Assembly (NCBI RefSeq): GCF_025362455.1
Contig: NZ_JANYGJ010000114.1
Location: forward strand, 1 to 58,417
Direction: 5' to 3'
From: Deinococcus sp.
Lineage (GTDB): Bacteria > Deinococcota > Deinococci > Deinococcales > Deinococcaceae
Length of the DNA stretch: 58,417 nt
Part shown: positions 1 through 9,535 of the stretch, piece by piece
Layout of the letters: each line of letters begins with the position of its first letter
Numbering within the stretch: position 1 is the stretch's first letter
The notes under the pieces: model-generated
Seen by the model: the letters and a program-made list of their open reading frames with translations, nothing else
The model's database searches: none
Told to the model about the DNA's origin: nothing
Made by a program: the position numbers and the translations under genes

Positions 1-2093
<2,093 letters not shown>

Positions 2094-2151
2094 AGTGGTG
2101 TGCTCCTTGTTCATCGGGGGTGAGTGTTACTCAGGGGTGAGTCCGGCTTCT

Positions 2152-2949
2152 TCAGAGGGCCGGTTCCTCGCTGTGTCGTTCTCCGCTGTGTCGTTCCTCA
2201 TGGTGATAGCGCCCGATCTTCAGGGTTCGGTTTGCTTTGATCTCCATCATCACGCCGTTGAGTTCGGCGCCCCCGTCCTTGACGGCGAAGCGATGGGGCC
2301 GCTCGGTGAGAAACTTCTGAAGAGGGCCTTCGGGGTCGGCGCCGATAATACTGTGCATCGGGCCGGTGAAGCCCGCGTCTGTCTGGAAGCCGGTGCCGCG
2401 CGGCAGAATGCGGGTGTCGGCGGTGGCCACGTGGGTATGCGTGCCGATCACGGCGGCGACCCGCCCGTCGAGGTGCCAGCCCAGCGCCGCCTTCTCGCTG
2501 GTGGCCTCGGCGTGAAAATCCACGATGACGCTGCCCAGGTCGCCCTGCTCCAGCAGCTCATCGAGGGCCAGAAAGGGATTGTGGCTGGCCTCCATAAACA
2601 CCCTGCCCAGCGCGTTCACCACCGTCAGCCGCTCGCCGTTGACCTCGAAGGTCGAATACCCCCGGCCCGGCGTGCCACTCGGCAGATTCAGGGGCCGGAT
2701 CAGGCGCGGGTCGCCGAGCAATTTGTATACGTCCTTGTGGTGCCAGGCGTGGTTGCCCAGCGTCACGGCGCCCGCCCCCGCGCCCGTGATGACCTCGAAG
2801 GCCTCGCGGTTGAGCCCGAAGCCCCCGGCAGCGTTCTCACCGTTGACCACCATGAAGTCGAAGCGCTCGCGCAGCGTCGGCAGGTGCGCGGCGATCAGGC
2901 GCCGACCAGGCCGACCGTAGACATCTCCCACAAACAGCACCCGCAACAT
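2152..2949 (-). CDS. TIGR00282/YmdB-type metallophosphoesterase
   Basis: A 265-residue calcineurin-like phosphoesterase of the TIGR00282 (YmdB) family. The metal-binding blocks are in order: VGDVYGR near the N-terminus, VNGENAAGG, LGNHAWHH, and GTHTHV. Characterised relatives hydrolyse phosphate esters including 2',3'-cyclic nucleotides, and the sequence resembles what I recall of D. radiodurans DR1281. The physiological substrate is not readable from sequence. I place the start at 2949 (MLRVLF) rather than 2958, because TAGCAT lies exactly 7 bases before it, as in other leaderless genes here. Confidence 0.9.
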   Translation of the reverse strand: MLRVLFVGDVYGRPGRRLIAAHLPTLRERFDFMVVNGENAAGGFGLNREAFEVITGAGAGAVTLGNHAWHHKDVYKLLGDPRLIRPLNLPSGTPGRGYSTFEVNGERLTVVNALGRVFMEASHNPFLALDELLEQGDLGSVIVDFHAEATSEKAALGWHLDGRVAAVIGTHTHVATADTRILPRGTGFQTDAGFTGPMHSIIGADPEGPLQKFLTERPHRFAVKDGGAELNGVMMEIKANRTLKIGRYHHEERHSGERHSEEPAL

Positions 2950-3126
2950 GCTGCCCATGCTAGCGGCTCAGGTCAGCCCGGACGTCAGGTACGTTTACGC
3001 CGGGTATGTTCTACGCCGGGTATATTTCACGCCGCTCGCCGCCTGACCGGGTTTGCGGTGCTGAGGGGAGCCGGGAGGGAGGAAGGCAAGCTGGCCGGGT
3101 AGTCTTTTGCTTTTTGGATTTTCACG

Positions 3127-3132
3127 TAGACT
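3127..3132 (+). promoter_or_regulatory. -10 box, leaderless transcript of the 31-codon ORF
   Basis: TAGACT ends 6 bases before the GTG at 3139. A loose -35 (TTTTGC, 3105-3110) lies 16 bases upstream. Transcription would start at or next to the GTG of the small ORF, not at the HD-GYP start. Confidence 0.6.
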
Positions 3133-3138
3133 GAACGC

Positions 3139-3234
3139 GTGATGAGTTTCGGCCACAACACCGGCAAGCTGACTGACCAGTCCATGTTTGGCCAGCTTCC
3201 GCTCGGTCTGCACCGGGAGTGTGGTGGCGTTTGA
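3139..3234 (+). CDS. Candidate 31-residue leader ORF overlapping the HD-GYP gene
   Basis: An ORF of 31 codons begins with GTG-ATG right after a leaderless-type promoter and ends in TGA at 3232-3234. Its stop overlaps the TTG start of the HD-GYP gene in a TTGA arrangement, which suggests termination-reinitiation coupling. The peptide contains a FGQLPLGLHRE stretch that I do not recognise. The alternative is that it is the original N-terminus of the HD-GYP protein, detached by an old frameshift. Confidence 0.45.
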   Translation: MMSFGHNTGKLTDQSMFGQLPLGLHRECGGV

Positions 3235-4277
3235 GCGGCCCCTTTCGCCGCTTTCCCTTCGACGACTCCTACCACGACGCCAGCGAGCAGATTGCCCCGC
3301 CGCCGCGCAAGCTGATCGCCGAGGAGGAAGTCGAGCTTCAGGCCGACGACGCCGCGCTGCTGGCGGCCCAGCCCTCGGCCCTGTTTTTGCTCGACCAGGC
3401 CGGGATCATCGTGCGCCTGGGCGGCAACTGGCAGACGGTCAGCGGCCTGAGCAGCGAACAGGCGATGGGCCGCCCGCTGCACCAGTTTCTGAAGTTGCCC
3501 CAGAGCAGTCACCCGCAGGGCCTCTATGCCGAATCCGGCGTCTGTGAGGAAGGCTCTGTCGGGCGCGGCGGCATCATGAAGCGGGTCCGGGTGGTCTGGA
3601 AGCGCGGCGAGAAGCTGACGGCGGGCCACCTGGAGTTGCCGGGCGCGGCGGCCAAGGTCGCCTACGAGCGCAGCGAACGCCTGCGCCGCGCCGAGGACGC
3701 CCTGGAGCAGACCATCGGTTGCCTGGGCACTACCCTCGACGCGGTGCAGGGCCAGCACGTCGTGCGGATGGTCTCGTATGCCATGCGGCTGGGCGAGGCG
3801 TATGGCCTGAGCGGTCAGGAGCTGAAATCCGTGCGCTGGGGCGCAGCGCTGCACGATGTGGGCAAGGCCCGCGTGCCCCAGGACATTCTGGGCAAGCGCG
3901 GCCCACTGAGCGCCGACGAGTTCGATGTGGTCGTGCAGCACCCGGTCTGGGGCGTGGAGATTCTGGAGCGTCTGGAGTTCTTGCCCGACGCTGCCCGCCA
4001 GGCGGTGCTGCACCACCACGAGCGCTGGGACGGTCAGGGCTACCCGGCGGGCCTGATGCAGGAGGGCATTCCCTTATCGGCCCGCATCGTCATGATCGCC
4101 GACGTCTTCGACGCCCTGACCAGCGACCGGTCCTACAAAACCGCCTGGACCCCTGGCGACGCCGCCGAGTTCATGATCCGCGAAGCAGGCCGCAGCTTCG
4201 ACCCCAAGCTGGTGCGCCTATTCATCGAGCAGGTGTTGGACCTGGGGCATCTGTACAACGAGGCTGGCGGGGAATAG
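3231..4277 (+). CDS. PAS-like/HD-GYP domain phosphodiesterase
   Basis: A 348-residue cytoplasmic protein. A PAS-like sensor segment (about residues 40-100, with LFLLDQAGIIVRLG) is followed by a short helical linker and an HD-GYP domain. The HD pair is in LHDVGK (His208) and the GYP loop in HHERWDGQGYP (Gly270). HD-GYP domains hydrolyse cyclic di-GMP to pGpG or GMP using a di/tri-iron centre, and the key residues are intact. The start is uncertain. TTG 3231 overlaps the stop of the upstream small ORF and has GGGAG 11 bases before it; GTG 3219 is in frame but lacks an SD. A MITE-like element follows 55 bp downstream. Confidence 0.88.
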   Translation: MSGPFRRFPFDDSYHDASEQIAPPPRKLIAEEEVELQADDAALLAAQPSALFLLDQAGIIVRLGGNWQTVSGLSSEQAMGRPLHQFLKLPQSSHPQGLYAESGVCEEGSVGRGGIMKRVRVVWKRGEKLTAGHLELPGAAAKVAYERSERLRRAEDALEQTIGCLGTTLDAVQGQHVVRMVSYAMRLGEAYGLSGQELKSVRWGAALHDVGKARVPQDILGKRGPLSADEFDVVVQHPVWGVEILERLEFLPDAARQAVLHHHERWDGQGYPAGLMQEGIPLSARIVMIADVFDALTSDRSYKTAWTPGDAAEFMIREAGRSFDPKLVRLFIEQVLDLGHLYNEAGGE

Positions 4278-4332
4278 GGCGGCTGGACGGGCTGTTGGCG
4301 CTTGGGTGGCCTTGCTGGGCTGGACGTGTTCT

Positions 4333-4457
4333 AGAGCAGATGTCATAAAAAGGGTCTTTTTATGACCGAGCGGAGCGAGTAGTTTTAACTGAGCAGGACG
4401 CAGAATGGAGGCGCGCTAAGGCTGTTTTCCCCGTGGCGTCATTCTGCGTCCTGCTCT
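4333..4457 (+). repeat. MITE-like element A, copy 1 (125 bp)
   Basis: One of three 125-bp copies in the window (others at 17444-17568 and 42009-42133). The ends are AGAGCAG and CTGCTCT, a 7-bp terminal inverted repeat. Near the left end is a perfect 9-bp A/T-rich hairpin (CATAAAAAG-GGT-CTTTTTATG) followed by GAGCGGAGCGAG. No target-site duplication is obvious. It carries no ORF, and lies 3' of the HD-GYP gene in the same orientation. Confidence 0.85.
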
Positions 4458-4751
4458 CAGCGGGAACGTTGGCTTTTTTAGGCGTCGGCGCTGAGCAAAG
4501 GCGTCGGCTCCCCCGTCCCGGTGGGGCGCCCGTGCTCCGCACCTGCCCATCACTGACTTCGCTGGAATAGTATGACCGACTTCAGCGAAGTCAGTGATGG
4601 GCGCATGCTTCGGTCTTTTGCCTCCCGTTTCAGGGGAGGTGGCCCCGAAGGGGTGATGCCCGGCGTCCCCTGAACGCCGCGAAACAATCATCCCTTCCCG
4701 CTCCCCACTACCCATCCTTCCCCACAAGCCACAAGCGGGCGCCTTTCCCCC
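4458..4751. other. Structured non-coding region
   Basis: No gene is visible. The region holds several inverted repeats: a long perfect one at 4545-4602, a CCTCCC/GGGAGG hairpin near 4621-4640, and a CCCC-GAA-GGGG hairpin just after it. It directly follows MITE-like element A1, so it may be a composite of intergenic repeats. Confidence 0.5.
4545..4602. repeat. Perfect 20-bp inverted repeat
   Basis: The arms at 4545-4564 and 4583-4602 are exact reverse complements (GCCCATCACTGA... / ...TCAGTGATGGGC), separated by an 18-base spacer. There is no T-tract after either arm, so it is not a canonical terminator. It could be a REP-like element, a structured RNA, or the remnant ends of a lost insertion. 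Confidence 0.8.
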
Positions 4752-5993
4752 TCACCGAATAATCCGCGCCGGTTCGATCCCCGCCGCCCGCCGGGCAGGG
4801 AGGAGCGCCGCGAGCAGGGTCGTGCTGATGCCCAGGGCGTTGACCCACAGCAGATCGGCGACCTTGACCTGGACCGGCAGGGCGGTGATGAAATACAGGT
4901 CGCCGGGAATCTGGAAGGGGCGAACGGTGAAATAGGCGCTAATCAGCAGGCCCAGGAGGTTGCCCAGCAGCAGCCCCGCCGCGCCCAGAGCCGCACCCTG
5001 CCACACGAAGGCCAGGCTGATATCGCGCCGGGAGGCCCCCATCGCCCGCAGAATGGCAATTTCCTGGGTCTTCTCGAAGACGGTCAGGGTCAGCACGTTG
5101 GCGATGCCGAAGGCGGCCACGATGACGATCAAGAAGACCACGAAGCCGATGACCTGCTTTTGCAGCTTCAGTTGGTCGAGCAGCGAGCCGTACAGGCTCT
5201 GCCAGGGCAGGCTGGCGTAGGGCAGGTTGCGGGTCAGGGCGTCGCCCACCTGCGGGGCCGCGTCGGGGTCGCGCAGCCGGGCCTGGTAGCCGGTGATGCG
5301 GCCCGGCGCGTTCTGAATGGCCTGCAAGCTGGAGAGCGGCACGAAGGCGTACTGGCTGTCGATCAGGTAGTTGCCGCTGCGAAAAACCCCGGCCACTTTC
5401 AGGCTGCTGCGCCGCAGGGTACTGTTGAGCAGCCGCAACGACTGGCCCTCGAAGGCGCCGAGGTTCTGGGCCAGGGCGCTGCCGAGCAGCACCTCGCCGG
5501 GTTTGAGGCTGGCCAGTTTTTTGCTTTCCTCGTCGGGCAGGGCCAGCACCCGCCCGGCCTGAGCGCCGACGCCGAAGAGGGTGGCGAAGTCCACGCCTGC
5601 GCCCCGGCCATCGCCCGCTGGGCGCGTCAGCAGCCCCTTGTCGGCCAGGAAGGGCGTCCAGGCGGTGACGGCCCGGTTGCTGGCCAGCTCGGCTTCCATC
5701 TTGGCGTCGGTTCCGCCGGGGGTGTAGCGGCTCAGGCTCAGGTGCGGGCTGGCGCGGAGGGTGGCCTGCACCAGCGCACCGGTAAAGCCGTTGGTCAGGC
5801 TCAGGGCGGCGATCAGTACCATCACGCCCACGGCGATGCCCAGCACGGTGCTGAGGTTCTGGGTCCGGCGGCGGCGCAGGTGAGCGCGGGCCAGCGTCAG
5901 CGGCAGCGAGTGCAGGCCCCTGACAGAGTGGGCAGATCGGGCGCCCTGATCGGTGGGCGGCTGGCTGGGCGGTGAATGCGGCGAAGTCGGCAC
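4752..5993 (-). CDS. ABC transporter permease, FtsX/LolC/MacB type
   Basis: A membrane protein of about 413 residues with the MacB/LolC topology. One N-terminal transmembrane segment (LSTVLGIAVGVMVLIAALSL) is followed by a periplasmic domain of about 200 residues and a C-terminal FtsX domain with three more segments (QVIGFVVFLIVIVAAFGIAN and two later). Such proteins couple ATP hydrolysis to lipoprotein release or efflux. No ATPase or adaptor gene is adjacent, so its partner must be encoded elsewhere. An ATG at 6059 is also in frame. I prefer GTG 5993, 8 bases after a TATCCT box, because the extra 22 residues are Pro/Ala-rich filler. Confidence 0.85.
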   Translation of the reverse strand: MPTSPHSPPSQPPTDQGARSAHSVRGLHSLPLTLARAHLRRRRTQNLSTVLGIAVGVMVLIAALSLTNGFTGALVQATLRASPHLSLSRYTPGGTDAKMEAELASNRAVTAWTPFLADKGLLTRPAGDGRGAGVDFATLFGVGAQAGRVLALPDEESKKLASLKPGEVLLGSALAQNLGAFEGQSLRLLNSTLRRSSLKVAGVFRSGNYLIDSQYAFVPLSSLQAIQNAPGRITGYQARLRDPDAAPQVGDALTRNLPYASLPWQSLYGSLLDQLKLQKQVIGFVVFLIVIVAAFGIANVLTLTVFEKTQEIAILRAMGASRRDISLAFVWQGAALGAAGLLLGNLLGLLISAYFTVRPFQIPGDLYFITALPVQVKVADLLWVNALGISTTLLAALLPARRAAGIEPARIIR

Positions 5994-6174
5994 GTCCGGC
6001 GAGGATAGCAGAGCGCAGGCGGGCGGCGAGGTGGCAGGGTCAGGGCCAGGCAGGGGCAACCTGCGCCGATTTGTTGTTTCCGAGCAACATTGACGAAAAC
6101 GTCGTCCTGGCGCGGCCTGTGTCCCCTTACTGCACAGACGCTTACTGCACAGACCGCTTACTGTACAGACGCGC

Positions 6175-7842
6175 TCAACGCACGGCGGTGATGGTGACGG
6201 TGCGGCGGCCCCACTGGTAGGCCTGGCGGCGGCTGCCCATCCAGACGTCGATGGTGTTGCGCAACCGGGCGTTCATGGTGTCCTCGACGATGAACACGCG
6301 CCCGTTGAGCACGCCGCCCGCGTCCTGAATGGTCACGCGGGAGCCGTAGGGGAAGGTGCGCAGCAGGTCGCGGCTGAGCGCGATCACGCCGGGGCGCACG
6401 CGGGTGCCGGTGGCGGTGACGAACGGTGAGTTGTCGGTCTGGCCCACGTCGCTGCTATAGGCGGTGGCGCTGACGGTGCGCCGGGCGCCGTTGCTGACAG
6501 GTCGGCCCAGGCTACGGGTGCTGGGCGCGGCAGCCTGGAGCTGTGCTGGAGCTGGTTTGACGGCAATTGGCGCGGCAGCGACTGGTTTGGCTGCATCTGG
6601 CTTGGCCGTGTCTGGTTTGGCAGTATCCGACTTGACCGTATCTGCTTTGGCTATGTCTGCTTTGGCTGCGTCTGCTTTCACAGCGGCTGATCCGGCAGCG
6701 TCCGGCTTGACGGGAGTGGCTCTGAGAACCGTGGGCGCAGGTGGCCGGGTCGCCGTGACGATCTGCTTGACCGGCGCCGCCGTCCTGACCACGGCTGAGG
6801 CGGGCGCTTTGCGGGCGGTGGTGGTCAGCGGCGCGGACACGGCGGGCGTCCGCACCGTCACGTTGATAACCGGGGCGGGGGCGGCCTGTTGCGGCGTTGC
6901 CCGCGCCGGTTTGGCGGTAGTGGGCTTGGGGGTAGTGGGTTTGGCGGTAGTGGGTTTGGCCGTGACGGGTTGAGTGGCCTCAGCTTTTGTGGCCCCAGCC
7001 GTGACTTCCGGTACCGGTGCGTCGACGGTAATGGGTCTGGTGGGGACGGGCCTGACGACCACCGGCGCGGCAACGACTGGGGCGACCTGCGCCTGACCTA
7101 CCGCTGTCTGGCCCACCATTGCCTGACCTACCGCTGCCTGGGCTGCTGCCTGGGAAGGGCGGCGCGGGTTCTGGGCCTGGAGCAGCCGCAGTCGGGCGAG
7201 CTGGCTGCCAGCCTGGGTGGGGGTCGCCAGGGCCAGGTCGACCACGCTGCCGGTCAGGGCGGCACTGGGCAGGACAGGCAGCTTCAGCTCGAAGAGCGCC
7301 TCCGGTGTGCTGGGCTTGACTGTGTTCGCCTGTGCAGCCCTGGGCTTGACCGTGCTGGGTCTGACGGCGCTGGGCTTGACAACATCGGGCGCCGGGCTGG
7401 CGTCGGTATCCTCGTTGAAGGTCGCCTGCGCCTGGGCCTCGGCCTCGGCCTGAATCTGGGGCGCGAGTTGTGCCGCACCGGCAGAGACCTGCGGGGCCGT
7501 GTCACCCGGCGCTGGCGCGGCGGCCACACCTTCTTGGGCCGCACCCTCATCCACCGTCACTTCCGGAATCGGCGCCGGAATGGTGCTGGTCAGCGGTAGC
7601 CTGGGCCACAACGGCGCTTCCTGGTGCAGCAGCAGCGCGGCACCGGCCAGATGCTGGGTGAGGGTGCTGCCCAGCACGCTGGGACTCAGAAACGAGGCGC
7701 TGCCCGACTGGTGAATGGCGGTCCCGGTTTCCGGTGGCGCCTGATCGGGGGCCGGTGTGGCGGGATTGGTGGTGGTCTGCGCCGCCGCAAAACCAGATAA
7801 GCCCAAAGCCAGGACACCCGCTACATGAACTCGTTTCAACAT
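6175..7842 (-). CDS. Secreted 3D-domain protein with long Ala/Pro/Lys-rich linker
   Basis: A 555-residue exported protein. After a signal peptide (ending near GFAAAQ) comes about 400 residues of low complexity, including tandem AKPDTAKPDAAKP-type units encoded by about 15-bp repeats. The C-terminal 100 residues form a 3D (Asp-Asp-Asp) domain with SATAYSSDVGQTD, VIALSRDLL, and VEDTMNARLRNTIDVWMG. The 3D fold resembles the MltA lytic transglycosylase barrel, so a peptidoglycan-cleaving role at the wall is likely. The ATG at 7842 follows GAGGAG with good spacing. A short paralogue lies immediately upstream; the two 3D domains are nearly identical. Confidence 0.88.
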   Translation of the reverse strand: MLKRVHVAGVLALGLSGFAAAQTTTNPATPAPDQAPPETGTAIHQSGSASFLSPSVLGSTLTQHLAGAALLLHQEAPLWPRLPLTSTIPAPIPEVTVDEGAAQEGVAAAPAPGDTAPQVSAGAAQLAPQIQAEAEAQAQATFNEDTDASPAPDVVKPSAVRPSTVKPRAAQANTVKPSTPEALFELKLPVLPSAALTGSVVDLALATPTQAGSQLARLRLLQAQNPRRPSQAAAQAAVGQAMVGQTAVGQAQVAPVVAAPVVVRPVPTRPITVDAPVPEVTAGATKAEATQPVTAKPTTAKPTTPKPTTAKPARATPQQAAPAPVINVTVRTPAVSAPLTTTARKAPASAVVRTAAPVKQIVTATRPPAPTVLRATPVKPDAAGSAAVKADAAKADIAKADTVKSDTAKPDTAKPDAAKPVAAAPIAVKPAPAQLQAAAPSTRSLGRPVSNGARRTVSATAYSSDVGQTDNSPFVTATGTRVRPGVIALSRDLLRTFPYGSRVTIQDAGGVLNGRVFIVEDTMNARLRNTIDVWMGSRRQAYQWGRRTVTITAVR

Positions 7843-8311
7843 TCCACTCCTCAGTGATTCAGGCCGTGTTCAGGCCACCAGCTTGGGTCGTTCAGGGGTC
7901 GAGCAAAGCGTTGGGCGCCTGTGTAGAGCAGCTCATGCAGGATTTGGTCGAGTCGGGCAGATGGTGGCTTGACGCCTGCGACACCGTTCGGCAGGTCAGA
8001 CCTGATCGGCCACGCTTGATTGGCCACGCTTGATTGGCAGAGGCCCGCCGCGTCAGGTTTCAGGGCAGATAACAGGACAGATAAATTGCTGGAAGCAACA
8101 TGGTCGGTGCTGTGCCGCTCCAACCCAGAGCCTAAGTATGATGCGTGGGAGAATTATGAAATTTAGGCGAAATATTCTCATAGTAACGAGGACGCTGGTG
8201 ACTATACACCCTAGAAGTGCCGTGCTGGACGCGAAAGATGGGTGAGAAGCATTCTCATCCTCTCACCCATTCTCTCATCAGATTGTGTGGCCGAAGAGCC
8301 GGTGAACCTCA
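7843..8311. other. Long 5' region between the two 3D-domain genes
   Basis: There is no convincing gene in this 469-bp gap. It contains two copies of a TGGCCACGCTTGATT-like 15-bp unit (about 8008-8038), an AT-rich patch near 8150-8180, and the 36-bp hexamer motif at 8243-8278. Together these suggest a long regulated leader for the 7842 gene. Confidence 0.55.
8243..8278 (-). promoter_or_regulatory. 36-bp four-hexamer motif, copy 1
   Basis: On the plus strand this reads TGAGAA, 4 nt, TCTCAT, 2 nt, TCTCAC, 6 nt, TCTCAT. The same blocks with identical spacing occur at 9231-9266. Each copy lies about 400-420 bp upstream of a 3D-domain gene. It could be an operator for a regulator that binds repeated ATGAGA half-sites, but the regulator is unknown. 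Confidence 0.55.
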
Positions 8312-8812
8312 TTAACGGACGGCGGTCATTCTCACCGTTCGGGCGCCCCACTGGTACGCCTGACTGCGGCTGCCCATCCAGATGTCGATGGTGTTGCGCA
8401 ACCGGGCGTTCATGGTGTCCTCGACGACGAATACGCGCCCGTTGAGCAACCCGGCGCTGTCTTGCAGGGTCACGCGGGAGCCGTAGGGGAAGGTGCGCAG
8501 CAGGTCGCGGCTGAGCGCGATCACGCCGGGGCGCGTACGGCTGCCGGTGGCGGTGACCGAGGGCGAACTGTCGGTCTGGCCCACGTCGCTGCTGTAGGCG
8601 GTGGCGCGAACGCTGCGGCTGGCGCCGTCGCTGCGGCCTACAGCCAGCTCCAGGCTGCCGAGTGGGGCGCCGACCTGGGCCTGGCCTGCCTGAAGCCCAG
8701 TCGATAGTTCAGTCGATTGGGCCGCCGCGAAGCTGCCGATGAGCAAGGTGACGGCGCAATACAGGCTGGCCGGGCGAAACAGACGAAGCAGTGGCTGAGG
8801 TGAGTTGGACAT
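8312..8812 (-). CDS. Secreted 3D-domain protein (short paralogue)
   Basis: A 166-residue exported protein: a signal peptide (MSNSPQPLLRLFRPASLYCA..., cleavage near SFAAAQ), a linker of only about 30 residues, then a 3D domain almost identical to that of the neighbouring 555-residue protein (ATAYSSDVGQTD, VIALSRDLLRTFPYGSRV, VEDTMNARLRNTID). It is probably a wall-lytic enzyme. The ATG at 8812 is 6 bases after AGGAG, which rules out the longer upstream reading frame. Tandem duplication followed by linker expansion in the other copy is the simplest history. Confidence 0.88.
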   Translation of the reverse strand: MSNSPQPLLRLFRPASLYCAVTLLIGSFAAAQSTELSTGLQAGQAQVGAPLGSLELAVGRSDGASRSVRATAYSSDVGQTDSSPSVTATGSRTRPGVIALSRDLLRTFPYGSRVTLQDSAGLLNGRVFVVEDTMNARLRNTIDIWMGSRSQAYQWGARTVRMTAVR

Positions 8813-8838
8813 TGGACTCCTGGGGCGCCGGGCCGAAG

Positions 8839-8877
8839 TTGCTGCACGGACTTGCTGCACGGACTTGCTGCACGGGG
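8839..8877. repeat. 13-bp tandem repeat, 3 units
   Basis: Three head-to-tail copies of TTGCTGCACGGAC (the last ends GGGG) in the 5' leader of the short 3D-domain gene. The period is not a multiple of three. Confidence 0.85.
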
Positions 8878-9230
8878 CTGGCTGAACACGGTTGTTCGGG
8901 CGCGGAACAAGGGGCGAGGGGAAGATGGGGGGCGGATGCATGACGCTCAGTTCCCCGGCGGCGCCGGGCCACAGTGGAGGGCGCCTTCTGCGCGGGGCAG
9001 AAAGGCAGGGTGGCCGTGGACCTCTGCTCGGCGCCGTCTGGCACGAGCTGTACACCTGAGGCGGTGGAGCCGGGCTGCCCATCGCGGGCCAGCTCACCTC
9101 CACCGAACGGGCTCAGCTTAGGGAGAGCGCATGAGTGCTTTCTAAGGTACGCAGGTGCCTAGCTCACGAAGCAGTTTGAATATTTTTGAAAGAACAGACG
9201 TAAATTCTGCCTGGGACGAAATCAAAAATA

Positions 9231-9266
9231 TGAGAAACGCTCTCATATCCTCACGCCACCTCTCAT
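9231..9266 (-). promoter_or_regulatory. 36-bp four-hexamer motif, copy 2
   Basis: TGAGAA, 4 nt, TCTCAT, 2 nt, CCTCAC, 6 nt, TCTCAT on the plus strand. Hexamers and spacing match the copy at 8243-8278, while the spacer bases differ. That pattern suggests the hexamers are conserved. It lies 419 bp upstream of the start at 8812. Confidence 0.55.
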
Positions 9267-9293
9267 ATGATCTGCCGGATATTGAACCGAGCA

Positions 9294-9330
9294 CAACAAA
9301 AATTGGCGCCCCGACCTGAGCCGGGCGCCC
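9294..9330 (-). terminator. Intrinsic terminator downstream of ftsI
   Basis: On the minus strand a GGCGCCC/GGGGCGCC stem with an approximately 10-nt loop is followed by AATTTTTGTT. It lies about 205 bp after the ftsI stop and would end the mraZ-ftsI transcript before the 3D-domain genes. Confidence 0.7.
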
Positions 9331-9535
9331 TCTTTGTGGAGATCCTCACGTTACGGGGGGTGCCAAACGAGAGGACGGCCACCCTCTTCATGAAGTTAAC
9401 CGTCCGGCTCTGGCAAGTCTCTCAGGTGTTGCTCATAACCTCACAGCGCTCTGACTGGCGCTGTTTTGATCGAGACTGCTTCGGCGTGCGCCTGCCCCTC
9501 ACCCCTTACCGCCTCCACCGCCTCCCAAGAACCGC

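Larger units (their letters stand above)
8813..9535. other. Gene-free leader and termination region
   Basis: No supported gene in 723 bp. Reading on the minus strand, it holds the terminator downstream of ftsI (9294-9330), the four-hexamer motif (9231-9266), an AT-rich stretch (9178-9235), and three 13-bp TTGCTGCACGGAC units (8839-8877) just upstream of the short 3D gene. Confidence 0.55.

Noticed and set aside
4333..4345. Radiation/desiccation response motif (RDRM) half-site at ATGTCATAA
   Set aside because: Only one half resembles the palindrome; it belongs to the MITE-like element and recurs after unrelated genes.
8243..8812. c-di-AMP (ydaO-type) riboswitch upstream of the 3D-domain genes
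   Set aside because: Wall-hydrolase genes often carry it, but I could not find its conserved cores in either leader.
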